NCBI RefSeq assembly: GCF_030381805.1
Contig: NZ_JAUDRH010000026.1
Location: 1-64,000 of the forward strand
Direction: 5' to 3'
Length of the DNA stretch: 64,000 bases
Source of the DNA: Chlorogloeopsis sp. ULAP01
Lineage (GTDB): Bacteria > Cyanobacteriota > Cyanobacteriia > Cyanobacteriales > Nostocaceae
The translations under genes and the position numbers were made by a program. The notes under the pieces were generated by a model. The model had not been told where the DNA came from, made no database searches, and was given only the letters and a program-made list of their open reading frames with translations. Below are positions 9,065 through 17,759 of the stretch, in pieces. Each line of letters begins with the position of its first letter. The stretch's first letter is position 1.

Positions 9065-10252
9065 TTAAAAGGTTTCATTTCCAGTCGGTTCTTGGTAAAC
9101 AAGACCTCGCTTTTGATGGCGATAGGATGCTACAACTGGATAAACAATACTGCGTAGCCGATTGAGCGCACCAACCGGACGATGAGTAGTAAGTCCGTTC
9201 CAAGGAGAAAATCGGAGATTTTCACAGAAATCGTATTGTTTCTCAAAATTAATTATTTGGTGCTTTACAGTAAGACGACCTACTGTAAAGAAAGGTGATT
9301 CCTTTTCTCGCCAGAGAATCGTCGCATCGTCAATAGACATATTGAGGTTAGTTTGAAACTGGATGCCAAAGTCCCAGCAGTAATGAGCGTCAGGTTTAGC
9401 AAGGGCTTGAATTAGCTCATCTCGATAGTAATTGTCTGGTTGAGCGCCGTTTTCAGCTAGAGCTTTGGCGCGATCGCGATCGCTTTTTTGTCTTTCTTGG
9501 AATGGAATCCTGTTGTGGGGTGGTTCAACTGAAACTGGAGTAAATGCATATTTAACCACAGCTGGATATTCAAAAGGAACTAAACCAGTCTGGGAGGCAT
9601 CAAAATTTGGATTAATACCCAAAGCATAGGCTGAACCGCTCCAATATCGTTCGGTTAATAAACTCTTGGGAGTCGGTTTCGTAATCTTATTGAGTGCCAA
9701 GAATTGTTTGGGATGCAGCAGAAGCCATGTGAGTGCCGCTTTTTCTGACTTAACTACAGCACTAAAAAAGCCGTAGTAGTCTCTAATAGTTTTAATGAAA
9801 AATATCTCGGCATTTTGAGTAATAATGTCTTGGGTTGTCGATTCATGGCTTTGTGTAAGCCGTTCTCCTTCAACTCCAATCAATTTCACTGTCATTGAGC
9901 GTGTATCTGAGACATAATCATGCTCTACTTTGGTACGCCCATTAGCAAATCTGATCCAAACAGGATATTGTTTGGGTTGTGCTAGCAAGCCTTGTTTCAG
10001 AGAAATCGCATTTAACTGTGAAGAACTCAATGAGGCGCATTGATTTAATTCGCGTTTAATTGCATCTTCATCAATATCAAAGATTTCGAGCGTGCCTTTG
10101 ACGGCAGCATGAGATTTGGCATGGGTATCTCGGAGCGCCCGTTCTTGATTTTGAAACAGATTATCCATGCGTTTTTTGGCTTGCTCAACCAAGCGATCGT
10201 AATATTGACGCTCATCTTGTTCTGGATATTCTGTAAATAACTTCTTATCCAT
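9065..10252 (-). CDS. Catalase-related hemoprotein (putative fatty-acid hydroperoxide lyase)
   Basis: A catalase-fold hemoprotein of about 395 residues, shorter than true catalases. Visible landmarks are the distal-heme His region DTHAKSHAAVKGTLEIF, the VWIRFANGRT strand, and near the C-terminus the proximal-heme stretch with R-x-x-x-Y (RSIVYPVVASYR). Proteins of this class turn over lipid hydroperoxides rather than H2O2. In Nostoc punctiforme a catalase-related protein encoded next to a cyclooxygenase-like 10S-dioxygenase was reported to be a 10S-hydroperoxide lyase (Brash and co-workers). This gene directly follows exactly such a partner, so I infer the same role. The ATG at 10252 lies 23 bases after the dioxygenase stop; another ATG at 10291 would overlap it by 16 bases. 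Confidence 0.85.
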   Translation of the reverse strand: MDKKLFTEYPEQDERQYYDRLVEQAKKRMDNLFQNQERALRDTHAKSHAAVKGTLEIFDIDEDAIKRELNQCASLSSSQLNAISLKQGLLAQPKQYPVWIRFANGRTKVEHDYVSDTRSMTVKLIGVEGERLTQSHESTTQDIITQNAEIFFIKTIRDYYGFFSAVVKSEKAALTWLLLHPKQFLALNKITKPTPKSLLTERYWSGSAYALGINPNFDASQTGLVPFEYPAVVKYAFTPVSVEPPHNRIPFQERQKSDRDRAKALAENGAQPDNYYRDELIQALAKPDAHYCWDFGIQFQTNLNMSIDDATILWREKESPFFTVGRLTVKHQIINFEKQYDFCENLRFSPWNGLTTHRPVGALNRLRSIVYPVVASYRHQKRGLVYQEPTGNETF

Positions 10253-10275
10253 AATCACCGTGAGTTGTTTACTAA

Positions 10276-11955
10276 TCAGACTGGTTGCCAATCCTGACGA
10301 TAGAATGAAACTCGATAGGTTTTCCCTTGAGGGACATTACGATTTAATACATCCGAAAGAGTCTTCGTCTTTTGAATTTCCTCCCAGCCTACAGGGGAAA
10401 AAGTTTCTGGGTTGAAGATATTTTCTGCTAATAAAGGATTAGTTAAAGCCTGAGAAAAAGCATCAATTCCTATCAATCGCCCAACTAAGGGAGGTAAGGC
10501 AGAATTAGGTCGCAAATCTTCTGCATAGAGTCCTACATACAACTCAAGATTATCTACATGACCGTACAATCTTTGTAGTTCTCTTTTGACTTTCTCATCA
10601 CTACTAATCTGGTCAAAATTAGTTACTCTTGGATACTTGCATAACTCGCGATAGTCGTTATAGCTTCTGACTTTGGTAGTGCGGCCTAAACGAATACTAG
10701 CTAATTCGGTAGGAACTAAAAATTCCGGTGTATTGAATAAGCTTAGTAGTGCTGCGCTTTGAGAACAACTTTCCTCAAATAAAGCTCCCAATCCTTTCTT
10801 GATAATCATTTCATTGTTCCACATCGTCGCAGGCGTGGGAACTTCTTGACCGTCATAAATTATGTGATCAGGTAGCATACTATGCCAACGATAAACTAAG
10901 GTAAATTCTACCGACATCCAATTTTGGCGATACCATTTTTCGTTAGTAAATGCGAGGGGATCGGCGAAGAAATTAAAGTGATAGGGAGTAATATGATTAA
11001 TGTAATCTTCCATAACAATTTTTAACATTTCTACCATCACGATATTTCTGGCGGTATGGTAAAGCCTTTCATCATCCCAGGTTGGATATTTTTTTGCTAA
11101 GAGTTCACACAGACGATTGTGTTCTCTTAAACAAAGAATATTTAGCATTACATAGCCAATTTGTACATTTACTCGTTCAATTTCTAACCCCATCGCAAAC
11201 AATGTTTGTCTTTTTTCTGGCGGAAAACTATCTGCTTTTGGGATGAATTCATCGGTGTAAACATGGGGTAGCCCTTTAAATTCTTTCTTGGGTTGCCCAT
11301 TCTCGTCATAGTAAAAAGGAGGATACTCTTCTCCATTAATAATCTGGCTTTTTAGCTTGCCCCCTTGATAAGCTCTCAACAAATGAGTAATGTTGGAATT
11401 CAGTCCATATACATTACATAAATCGATATGATGGTTGGAATTATTTTTACGGGCTTCTTTGCGATCTGTTCGCAAAAAACTGTCAGTAAACCACTGAACA
11501 AAATAAGGGAAAAGTAGTGTAGATTTAGGTGAGTATTTAGTTTCTTCTGTTTTCTTATATAAAATAGCTAAATCTTCAACAGGGGGCAGATTTTTTTCAA
11601 ATTGTTCAGTTGGAGTTAAATTAATTCCTATATAATTCTTATCGGTTAAAGGCTTCCAATCAAGAGGTGGTAAATGAAGACCAGAATAAGTACGATCCGT
11701 TAATGACTCCCATGAGGTGTAAGGAGACATTGTACTAAACGGATAGGGACGAGTCGGAACTTTATAGATAGCATTGTTAATGAGAAGTTTGTTAATTTTT
11801 TTTGCAAGACTTGGGTTGCTTTGAATAAAGTTCCAAATAGGCTTGAAGCCAGTCAAAGCAGCTGTTTCTAGTTTGTTTCTTAACCCGTCTTTGGACTTAT
11901 CTCGTTTGGAAGCCATAATAATTTTTACCTCTGTTGATTTGAGTTCTGTACTCAA
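10276..11955 (-). CDS. Cyclooxygenase-like heme dioxygenase (putative linoleate 10S-dioxygenase)
   Basis: A 559-residue member of the animal-type heme peroxidase/cyclooxygenase superfamily. It resembles mammalian COX over long stretches: QIINGEEYPP, LREHNRLCELLAKKYPTW, VMEDYINHITPYHF and the key EFTLVYRWHSMLPD, which holds the equivalents of the catalytic Tyr385 and the proximal heme His388. The distal site reads FVQWFTDSFL: the Gln is kept but the COX distal His is Asp here. There is no EGF domain or signal peptide. The close relative in Nostoc punctiforme oxygenates linoleate at C-10 (10S-HPODE). It is first in a two-gene operon with a catalase-related hemoprotein. A later start MASKRDKSKDG (ATG at 11917) is possible; the annotated ATG at 11955 adds 13 residues. 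Confidence 0.9.
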   Translation of the reverse strand: MSTELKSTEVKIIMASKRDKSKDGLRNKLETAALTGFKPIWNFIQSNPSLAKKINKLLINNAIYKVPTRPYPFSTMSPYTSWESLTDRTYSGLHLPPLDWKPLTDKNYIGINLTPTEQFEKNLPPVEDLAILYKKTEETKYSPKSTLLFPYFVQWFTDSFLRTDRKEARKNNSNHHIDLCNVYGLNSNITHLLRAYQGGKLKSQIINGEEYPPFYYDENGQPKKEFKGLPHVYTDEFIPKADSFPPEKRQTLFAMGLEIERVNVQIGYVMLNILCLREHNRLCELLAKKYPTWDDERLYHTARNIVMVEMLKIVMEDYINHITPYHFNFFADPLAFTNEKWYRQNWMSVEFTLVYRWHSMLPDHIIYDGQEVPTPATMWNNEMIIKKGLGALFEESCSQSAALLSLFNTPEFLVPTELASIRLGRTTKVRSYNDYRELCKYPRVTNFDQISSDEKVKRELQRLYGHVDNLELYVGLYAEDLRPNSALPPLVGRLIGIDAFSQALTNPLLAENIFNPETFSPVGWEEIQKTKTLSDVLNRNVPQGKTYRVSFYRQDWQPV

Positions 11956-12215
11956 TGCACATTAAAATTTTCTGGATCTATGCTGTGCCTCTTCCAACTT
12001 AGTGGACTGGTGGGCAACCCTTGAGAACGCACTACCTTTTTAGCTCCTATTTTTTCCAAGTCATACTAGTGTGTGTAAATATACAGCACGACTCATAGCA
12101 ATTCCAGAAAAGAATGCGCCAGATGTGTAGCGACTTTCAAGATAGTTGCGATACATATAGCGATCGCTTTTTAAATTGGTATGATTTGGCTACTAACGAG
12201 TAAGTAAAGATGATG

Positions 12216-13037
12216 TCAGCTTAACTTAGAGAACAATTTTTCCCAATTGATAACAGAAGGTCTTGCTCCTTGATTAACTATTTCAAACACTTTTCTTTCA
12301 CAATCAGAATTTTGCATTGATTCTACACAGGCTGCTGCCACATCAATCCGGCTGGTTTGACCTGTAAGTTTGTCACCTGTTCCCAGTACTACACCAAGTT
12401 TGCCTTCTGTTGTTGCTTTGAGTAGAGTATTGAGATCGTAAGAAGTGTATGGGCCATCTATCAACCTGCCTGGACGGATGATGGTGTAAGGCAATCCTGA
12501 ATTAATAATGGCTTCTTCACCCTTTTGTTTAGCGTCAAGAACACCAAAAGCATTGAGAATACTGTAAGGAAACTTATCTTTACGCAGAACTCCACAGGAA
12601 GATACAAAAACAAACCGCTTGAGGTTGTGAGGTGCTGCTTGTACCAAGTTACTAACACCTTGAGCATCAACTTTTGTAGGACTATTTTTGGCTTTTGTTT
12701 GAGCAACTTCAGGATTCAAAAACAGTTTGATCCATTCAACCAAATTAGGTGTATGCTCAAACTCCCATCTAGCGGAAGGAAAGGCAGTAGTCCCGCTACA
12801 ACATATGATATGACTAATACCCACCATTGCTGCTGGAAATGTAGTTGGATTGTGCAGTTCGCCGATCGCAATTTCTACTTTGTCATTAAACATCTTTTGA
12901 GCTTTTGCAGCGTTACGTGTCAGGATACGAACTTTAAAGCCCTTCTCTAACAACTTACCTACTACTATTTGCCCTACCCCACCTGTTGCACCAACAATAA
13001 GTACTAAGTTCTCGACTGATACTTGTGTAGAAGTCAT
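12216..13037 (-). CDS. Atypical SDR / NAD(P)-binding Rossmann protein
   Basis: A 273-residue NAD(P)-binding protein of the atypical short-chain dehydrogenase group (SDR_a5/NmrA-like, akin to Ycf39). The dinucleotide-binding motif GATGGVGQIVVGKLLEKG is at about residue 16, followed by RILTRN, which suggests NADP preference. FVFVSSCGVLR (about 145), a lysine in DAKQKGEEAI and the TIIRPGRLIDGP segment (about 188) complete the family pattern; the canonical Y-x-x-x-K is not conserved. Such proteins act as reductases or as chaperone-like factors in photosystem assembly. The substrate is unknown. Start at the ATG 13037 with a short polar lead before the first strand. Confidence 0.85.
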   Translation of the reverse strand: MTSTQVSVENLVLIVGATGGVGQIVVGKLLEKGFKVRILTRNAAKAQKMFNDKVEIAIGELHNPTTFPAAMVGISHIICCSGTTAFPSARWEFEHTPNLVEWIKLFLNPEVAQTKAKNSPTKVDAQGVSNLVQAAPHNLKRFVFVSSCGVLRKDKFPYSILNAFGVLDAKQKGEEAIINSGLPYTIIRPGRLIDGPYTSYDLNTLLKATTEGKLGVVLGTGDKLTGQTSRIDVAAACVESMQNSDCERKVFEIVNQGARPSVINWEKLFSKLS

Positions 13038-13315
13038 AAAAATACCATTTGATATGGTGTATTGCTAATTTACTGAAATTTAGAAACGCTGCCAGCGCAA
13101 AGTAAGAGTGCGGCTTTGGATCTGGTTTTGAGGTCTCGCGCAAAAATTCTGATAGACAGGTGAGTGGAAAAGTTCTACAATCGGACTGGTTACAGTAGAT
13201 TCACCCATTGTCCAATCCACCCAAGCATGGTAAGGAATATCCAGTGATTATCCTCTGTAGCGGAATCACTTACATACATAATAGAAGAAGGTCTTTAGTA
13301 GAGGGCTACAAGCAA

Positions 13316-13438
13316 ATGGATGTAAAGCTAATCTTAGCTGGATTAACAGTTCTCTTCACTGTGTCGTGCTTGTTCTTTGGCACAAAAAATGGATTTTACG
13401 ATTCAGATAACTACCACGGCAATGGCTCTGCACATTGA
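13316..13438 (+). CDS. Small single-helix membrane protein (40 aa)
   Basis: A 40-residue protein starting MDVKLILAGLTVLFTVSCLF, with one transmembrane helix and a short polar tail (GTKNGFYDSDNYHGNGSAH). A GAGGG motif sits about 10 bases before the ATG at 13316. Its compact helix-plus-tail design resembles small thylakoid or plasma-membrane subunits of cyanobacteria, but I cannot name it. Longer in-frame extensions up to 13208 look non-coding. The Gly/Asn/His-rich tail could bind a metal; that is speculation. Confidence 0.55.
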   Translation: MDVKLILAGLTVLFTVSCLFFGTKNGFYDSDNYHGNGSAH

Positions 13439-13678
13439 TGAGAAAAAGTTAAGAGCCAACCGCCCCTAGTCCCGTTATTTTCAGGGCTTTTGAGTAACCC
13501 ACTTTTTTGGAACCGAGGCGGGTTCCGTGGAGGCTTCCTCCCCAATAACAAATCCGCATTCCAAGGGTGTAGGGGCGCACTTTGTGAAATTAGCCCCAGG
13601 TAAGGTGAGCAAAATCTTCTTAGTACTACTTGGCTTGTCGGAAATATTCATAAAAATAAGGTTAGAGGGGAGGAGAGC
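13439..13678. other. Leader region of the metallo-hydrolase gene
   Basis: Contains a hairpin GGAACC/GGTTCC (13509-13526) and a purine-rich GGTTAGAGGGGAGGAG ribosome site ending just before the ATG at 13679. Nothing else recognised. Confidence 0.4.
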
Positions 13679-15358
13679 ATGAGCGATCGCCTGTCGGCAT
13701 CCTCTCGAATTGATACAGGGGAAGCGTCTCATGAATTAGAGTGTTTGCCCTATGGTGTAAACCATAGTGGTGAAGGTGTTTGTCTGTTGGTGCGGATGGG
13801 ACCGCACCGCATTTTACTTGACTGCGGTTTGGCAGATATCTCATCTCTAATGAAGGGGCTTGCTAAACCTGCACGTCGAGGTCGTTCGCCTCTGCCAGCT
13901 GATTTTGTTCTGGTAAGTCATGCTCATGCAGATCACGCAAGGGGATTGGTAGCGCTACATAAAGCTTTTCCGCTATTACCAATCTACGCCAGTGAAGTAA
14001 CTAGCAAGTTATTGCCCTTGAATTGGCCAAATCAAAACCTTCAAGACATTTCTCAATTTTGTCAAGCTTTACCTTTGCGAGCGCCTGTAGAGGTTAAGGA
14101 TGGTTTAGTAGTAGAACTATTTCCTGCTGGACATCTACCAGGGGCAGTAGCGATGCTGTTTACTTACACTACCTCACAACGTTCCTACAAGCTACTGTAT
14201 ACTGGAGATTTTTTCTTGTCCAACTCCCGATTAGTGGAAGGTTTGCGGTTAGAAGAACTGCGAGGATTGGAGTTGGATGCCTTAATTATTGAGGGTACCT
14301 ATGGCACATCTCGCCATCCCCACCGTCGCAACCAAGAAAATCAACTTGCAGAACGAGTTAATCGGGCGATCGCCGACTCTTATTCTGTACTCTTGCCCAC
14401 ACCTGCTTTGGGTTTAGGTCAAGAATTATTAATGCTGTTACGCAGTCACCACCACTTTACAGGTCGCGATCTAGATATCTGGGTAGATGGTACTGTGGCT
14501 GTAGGCTGCGATACTTATTTAGAACTACTATCTCACTTTCCGCCATCTGTACAGAATTTTGCTCGCCATCAACCCTTATTTTGGGATGAACGCATACGTC
14601 CGCGTGTGCGACGATTACAAGCAGGACAGCGCGATCGTGTCGGTAGATACCCTTGTATTGTCCTCACCGACTCTACAGTCGATTTGAGGGAATATTGCCA
14701 ACCCGATACAGGCCCTTGGCTGATTCTTTCACCAGAAAAAACTGAGATAAAAATTAACAATAATTACCAGTTCCCAGGAATTATTACTGTTGAAAACTAT
14801 CTCCTTGCTCAACATAGCGATGGCCCTGGTACTACTCAATTAATTCATAATTTACGCCCGCAGCACGTCATTTTTGTCCACGGATCTCCTACCTACTTAG
14901 CAGATCTTACTAGTTTGGATGAGTTGCAAAATCGCTATCATGTCCATTCTCCAGAAGCAGGAGTATTAGTAGAAATTCCGATCGGGGAAACATTTTTGCA
15001 ACCAGCAGCCCCCGAAACTAACTATGAAGGCGAACTTACAGAGTTAGATACGGTAGTAACGATCGCTCTTCCCGATGCAATTACAGCCGATCCACGCTGG
15101 CAGCAGTTTGCTGATACTGGTTTGATTGAAGCCCGTTGGCAGGGAGAAGAACTAGTATTGCGAGGGCTGTCGCAACGAGAGCTTCTCAATCAAAGTAGCG
15201 ATCGCTTTATTTTGTCTGATGTAGAGTGCTGCGGTACCTGTAGACATCAAAGGGGACAACGGTGCTGGAATCCCGCGTCCCCTTTATTTAACTTCAAAGT
15301 GACTTTGGACGGCTACTGCCCTGCTTTTGAGCGTGGAAATGAAGGAACCAGGGACTAG
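13679..15358 (+). CDS. MBL-fold metallo-hydrolase (beta-CASP-like) with C-terminal Cys cluster
   Basis: A 559-residue metallo-beta-lactamase-fold hydrolase. All main metal ligands are present: LVSHAHADHARGL (HxHxDH, about residue 79), PAGHLPGAVAML (His, about 158), YTGDFF (Asp, about 180) and a late FVHGSP His (about 402). The region between (IIEGTYGTSRHPHRRNQENQ to about residue 360) looks like a beta-CASP insertion, as in RNA-processing nucleases such as RNase J or CPSF73-like proteins. The C-terminus adds a Cys-rich module: DVECCGTCRHQ, RCWNP and GYCPAF, which would suit zinc or an Fe-S site. Strong ribosome site GGGGAGGAG. Probable nuclease or hydrolase; substrate not known. Confidence 0.85.
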   Translation: MSDRLSASSRIDTGEASHELECLPYGVNHSGEGVCLLVRMGPHRILLDCGLADISSLMKGLAKPARRGRSPLPADFVLVSHAHADHARGLVALHKAFPLLPIYASEVTSKLLPLNWPNQNLQDISQFCQALPLRAPVEVKDGLVVELFPAGHLPGAVAMLFTYTTSQRSYKLLYTGDFFLSNSRLVEGLRLEELRGLELDALIIEGTYGTSRHPHRRNQENQLAERVNRAIADSYSVLLPTPALGLGQELLMLLRSHHHFTGRDLDIWVDGTVAVGCDTYLELLSHFPPSVQNFARHQPLFWDERIRPRVRRLQAGQRDRVGRYPCIVLTDSTVDLREYCQPDTGPWLILSPEKTEIKINNNYQFPGIITVENYLLAQHSDGPGTTQLIHNLRPQHVIFVHGSPTYLADLTSLDELQNRYHVHSPEAGVLVEIPIGETFLQPAAPETNYEGELTELDTVVTIALPDAITADPRWQQFADTGLIEARWQGEELVLRGLSQRELLNQSSDRFILSDVECCGTCRHQRGQRCWNPASPLFNFKVTLDGYCPAFERGNEGTRD

Positions 15359-15369
15359 GAAATAAATTC

Positions 15370-15403
15370 TTCCCAATCCCCAATCCCCAATCACCAATAC
15401 CCA
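15370..15403. repeat. C-rich heptanucleotide repeat
   Basis: Degenerate tandem CCCCAAT/CACCAAT/ACCCAGT units between two convergent genes, a common intergenic repeat of filamentous cyanobacteria. Similar runs occur at about 41985-42030 and 25240-25335. Confidence 0.6.
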
Positions 15404-15404
15404 G

Positions 15405-15716
15405 TTAATCTGGATTAGAGTCAGTGTAACGATTGCGGATACGTTCTGCTTCTGGACACTCTTCTGTCAAGAGAGGCTCTACGTTACCACGTGGTACGGA
15501 AGCTAGTTTTTGGGTAATAGCACCAATACTTTCTAGGCGAACCATCTCCTCCCAAGAACAAATTTCATCTTCTTCATCCGTTTCATAACGCAGGGTGACT
15601 AAATCTCCCTCTATATCGATGATGCGGGCGCGTTCAATCCAGCGTTGCTGGTCCCGCAAGAAAATACACACTTCCCGCCCATCGCAACACAATTGATAAA
15701 TCTTGCGGTGTAGCAT
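15405..15716 (-). CDS. Conserved cyanobacterial hypothetical protein
   Basis: A 103-residue soluble protein. The N-terminal half looks like a small beta-barrel (REVCIFLRDQQRWIERARIIDIEGDLVTLRYE), similar in feel to an Sm- or SH3-like fold, followed by an acidic patch (TDEEDEICSWEEMVRLE) and a polar tail. I do not recognise a characterised family. Start ATG at 15716. Convergent with the metallo-hydrolase gene; a C-rich heptamer repeat (about 15370-15403) lies between. Confidence 0.7.
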   Translation of the reverse strand: MLHRKIYQLCCDGREVCIFLRDQQRWIERARIIDIEGDLVTLRYETDEEDEICSWEEMVRLESIGAITQKLASVPRGNVEPLLTEECPEAERIRNRYTDSNPD

Positions 15717-16286
15717 TTACAGCTTCTGCCTTTCTAAATTTGGTTAAATCTGTTGACATCTGGGTTTTACTCCCATATGGATAGCACTTTACACAGGTTT
15801 GCAAAAACAACCTTAAAAAGTGCTTTCTTTGACCCAAGACCAAGACTTGGTTGTAGTTATCAGTTCTAGGGAACTCTTGGGTCATGAGGTTTATTTTTGT
15901 TCACTGCACCAGTTTAACTTTATTTGTTGAGGTCATTTAGGAAAGTTTTTTTCATAGAAGTCACATAATTCAGGGTTTGACCTGACCAGGTTCACAGCCA
16001 CTAGTGAATCTTTAGTATCATAATGTAATAAAAGATACTTAGAAACAAGTTTGGTTCGCGGTTGTTTAAGTTGCCTACTTGTATTCATTGGCATTGCTGG
16101 GAAGTCTGGGGACTTGGCTTTACTTTTATCCCTACGTAAATGATCTTAGCTTATTCTTTCGTGTCCTTCATGGTTTTAATCAACAACTCTCAATAGTTCT
16201 TTGCTACATTTTTTGTATATGTTGACATTCGATTAGCTGCAAGTTCACAATGTCGCTTAATAACGCTCTACCTTAAGGTATTATCT
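15717..16286. other. Intergenic region without a recognisable gene
   Basis: About 570 bases upstream of the 15405-15716 gene and downstream of the 16287-16496 gene, both on the minus strand. I see no convincing coding frame, tRNA or repeat. It presumably carries the promoter of the 103-aa protein. Confidence 0.4.
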
Positions 16287-16496
16287 CTATTTTTTGTACT
16301 TGGGAAATTTCATCACCAGATTTGAGGAAGCTTCCCGCTTAATTCGACCTGCACGAACAGCATCTAAAAGTGCTGAAATAGCAGTTAAATCTTCTGGCTG
16401 GTAACTTTTCATCACCACCATTTGATAGAGAAGACCTTCGGATTCAACACTAAGATACCCTGTTTGGAAAGCAGATTCAACGAGTGCGCGAATCAT
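16287..16496 (-). CDS. Small hypothetical protein
   Basis: A 69-residue protein beginning MIRALVESAFQTGYLSVESEG and rich in helix formers (EDLTAISALLDAVRAGRIKREAS). The tail is basic (KFPKYKK). I prefer the ATG at 16496; an upstream ATG at 16520 adds eight residues (PTIVLIT). Small helical proteins like this are frequent in Nostocales, but I recognise no functional family. Confidence 0.55.
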   Translation of the reverse strand: MIRALVESAFQTGYLSVESEGLLYQMVVMKSYQPEDLTAISALLDAVRAGRIKREASSNLVMKFPKYKK

Positions 16497-16849
16497 GGTG
16501 ATTAAAACTATAGTTGGCAACTTCTTTCCTCAACTTTGGAATATTTCAATCTTTCTCTGATTGATATGGATCAGTAAAGCTTAGTGATTTTCTATCACAT
16601 AGGCACGTGACTTTAGTCACATAGAGTAAAAGAATAGGCATTGACTATGCAATCTTTACTACTTATGTCAAAAATTAAAACTAATTTAGGTTAAATACAG
16701 CTTGTAAAGTAAATAAATATACTATCCTTATTCAGTAAAATCACGTAAGTTTATAAATATATATTAATTGCATCGTCGTTTACTGCTGTATGTTTTGGCG
16801 GGCTTCTGTTAAGGGTAGGGGCTTGGTGTGGCAAATGATGAAAATAAAT
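16497..16849. other. Intergenic region
   Basis: About 350 bases between two minus-strand genes. It is AT-rich, with a direct doublet around 16597-16622 (TCACATAGGCACGTGACTTTAGTCACATAG) that includes an inverted GTGACTTTAGTCAC, a possible operator. No gene seen. Confidence 0.35.
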
Positions 16850-17653
16850 TTACCGATAAAACGAACGAAAATCTTCGTCTTTTTGGCTTAATTGTACCCA
16901 TTCAATCTTTAAAGAACGAAACTTTTGCGCAAGGCGATCGCATGCTGGGCGTTCCGTAGCATAATGTCCAGCATCAATTAAAATCAAATCGCGATCGCGG
17001 CTTTCTTGAAATTGATGAAACTTGCAGTCAGAAGTCAGATAGGCTTGAGCGCCTGTTTTGACTACTGCTGAGATAAAACTTGCCCCAGAACCACCCAAAA
17101 CAGCAACTCTATCAATTTGTCGCTCTAAATCTACTGTTGGCGAGTAAATCAAATTAGGAGGGGCAAGTTGGGTTTGAATTATTGCCATTAACTCTCCTAA
17201 TGATGTAGAAGGCTGCAAATTGCCAACACGTCCATATCCCAAACCTGGTTGGGTGGTGACAATAGGAAAAACTTGCTCCAGTTCTAAAATTTGAGCTAAA
17301 ACGTCAGCAGTACCATCTTGCACTTGGTCAAAGTTAGTGTGGGCTGTGTAAATACCGATATTGTGAGTAAAAGCTAATCGTGCCATCTCCGCAATAGGAT
17401 CGCCACTACGTAGAGATTTAGGTGGATTAAAAATTAAAGGATGGTGGGCAAAAATTAGGTTTACAGAAATACCAGCAGCGCGATAGGCGATCGCTTCTTG
17501 CATTACTGCTAAAGTTGGTGTCAGACAAACTAATACCCGCGCTTGTTCTTGTAATACTCCTGGTTCAATTTGCCAGCCGCAGTTATCCCAACTTTCTTGC
17601 CAAGATGGATTTGCCCATTCTTCAAACCAGACGATTAAATCGGCAATTTTCAT
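16850..17653 (-). CDS. Nif3-like dinuclear metal-centre protein
   Basis: A 267-residue member of the Nif3/YbgI/YqfO family (annotated in databases as GTP cyclohydrolase 1 type 2-like). Family marks are the start ADLIVWFEEWANPSWQESWDNCGWQIEPG, the metal-ligand stretch FAHHPLIFNPPKSL (about residue 67), YTAHTNFDQVQDG (about 100) and the C-terminal DLILIDAGHYATERP (about 226), where His and Glu complete the dinuclear site. The biochemical role of the family is unsettled. Start ATG at 17653. Preceded on the plus strand by a CATTGGT heptamer repeat. Confidence 0.92.
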   Translation of the reverse strand: MKIADLIVWFEEWANPSWQESWDNCGWQIEPGVLQEQARVLVCLTPTLAVMQEAIAYRAAGISVNLIFAHHPLIFNPPKSLRSGDPIAEMARLAFTHNIGIYTAHTNFDQVQDGTADVLAQILELEQVFPIVTTQPGLGYGRVGNLQPSTSLGELMAIIQTQLAPPNLIYSPTVDLERQIDRVAVLGGSGASFISAVVKTGAQAYLTSDCKFHQFQESRDRDLILIDAGHYATERPACDRLAQKFRSLKIEWVQLSQKDEDFRSFYR

Positions 17654-17660
17654 TTTTACT

Positions 17661-17715
17661 AATCATTGGTCATTGGTCATTCGTCAATAGTCATTGGTTA
17701 GTGGTTAATGGTTAC
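17661..17715. repeat. Heptanucleotide tandem repeat (CATTGGT type)
   Basis: AATCATTGGTCATTGGTCATT...GTCATTGGTTAGTGGTTAATGGTTA: degenerate 7-base units in the upstream region of the Nif3-like gene, of the long/short tandemly repeated repetitive type common in heterocystous cyanobacteria. Confidence 0.65.
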
Positions 17716-17759
17716 ATAGATTAGTTGTTCTCCCCATCTCCCACTACTTATCTATATAA

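Noticed and set aside
15634..15885. An open frame overlapping the 103-aa gene and extending upstream
   Set aside because: Out of frame with the better gene and mostly outside conserved-looking sequence.
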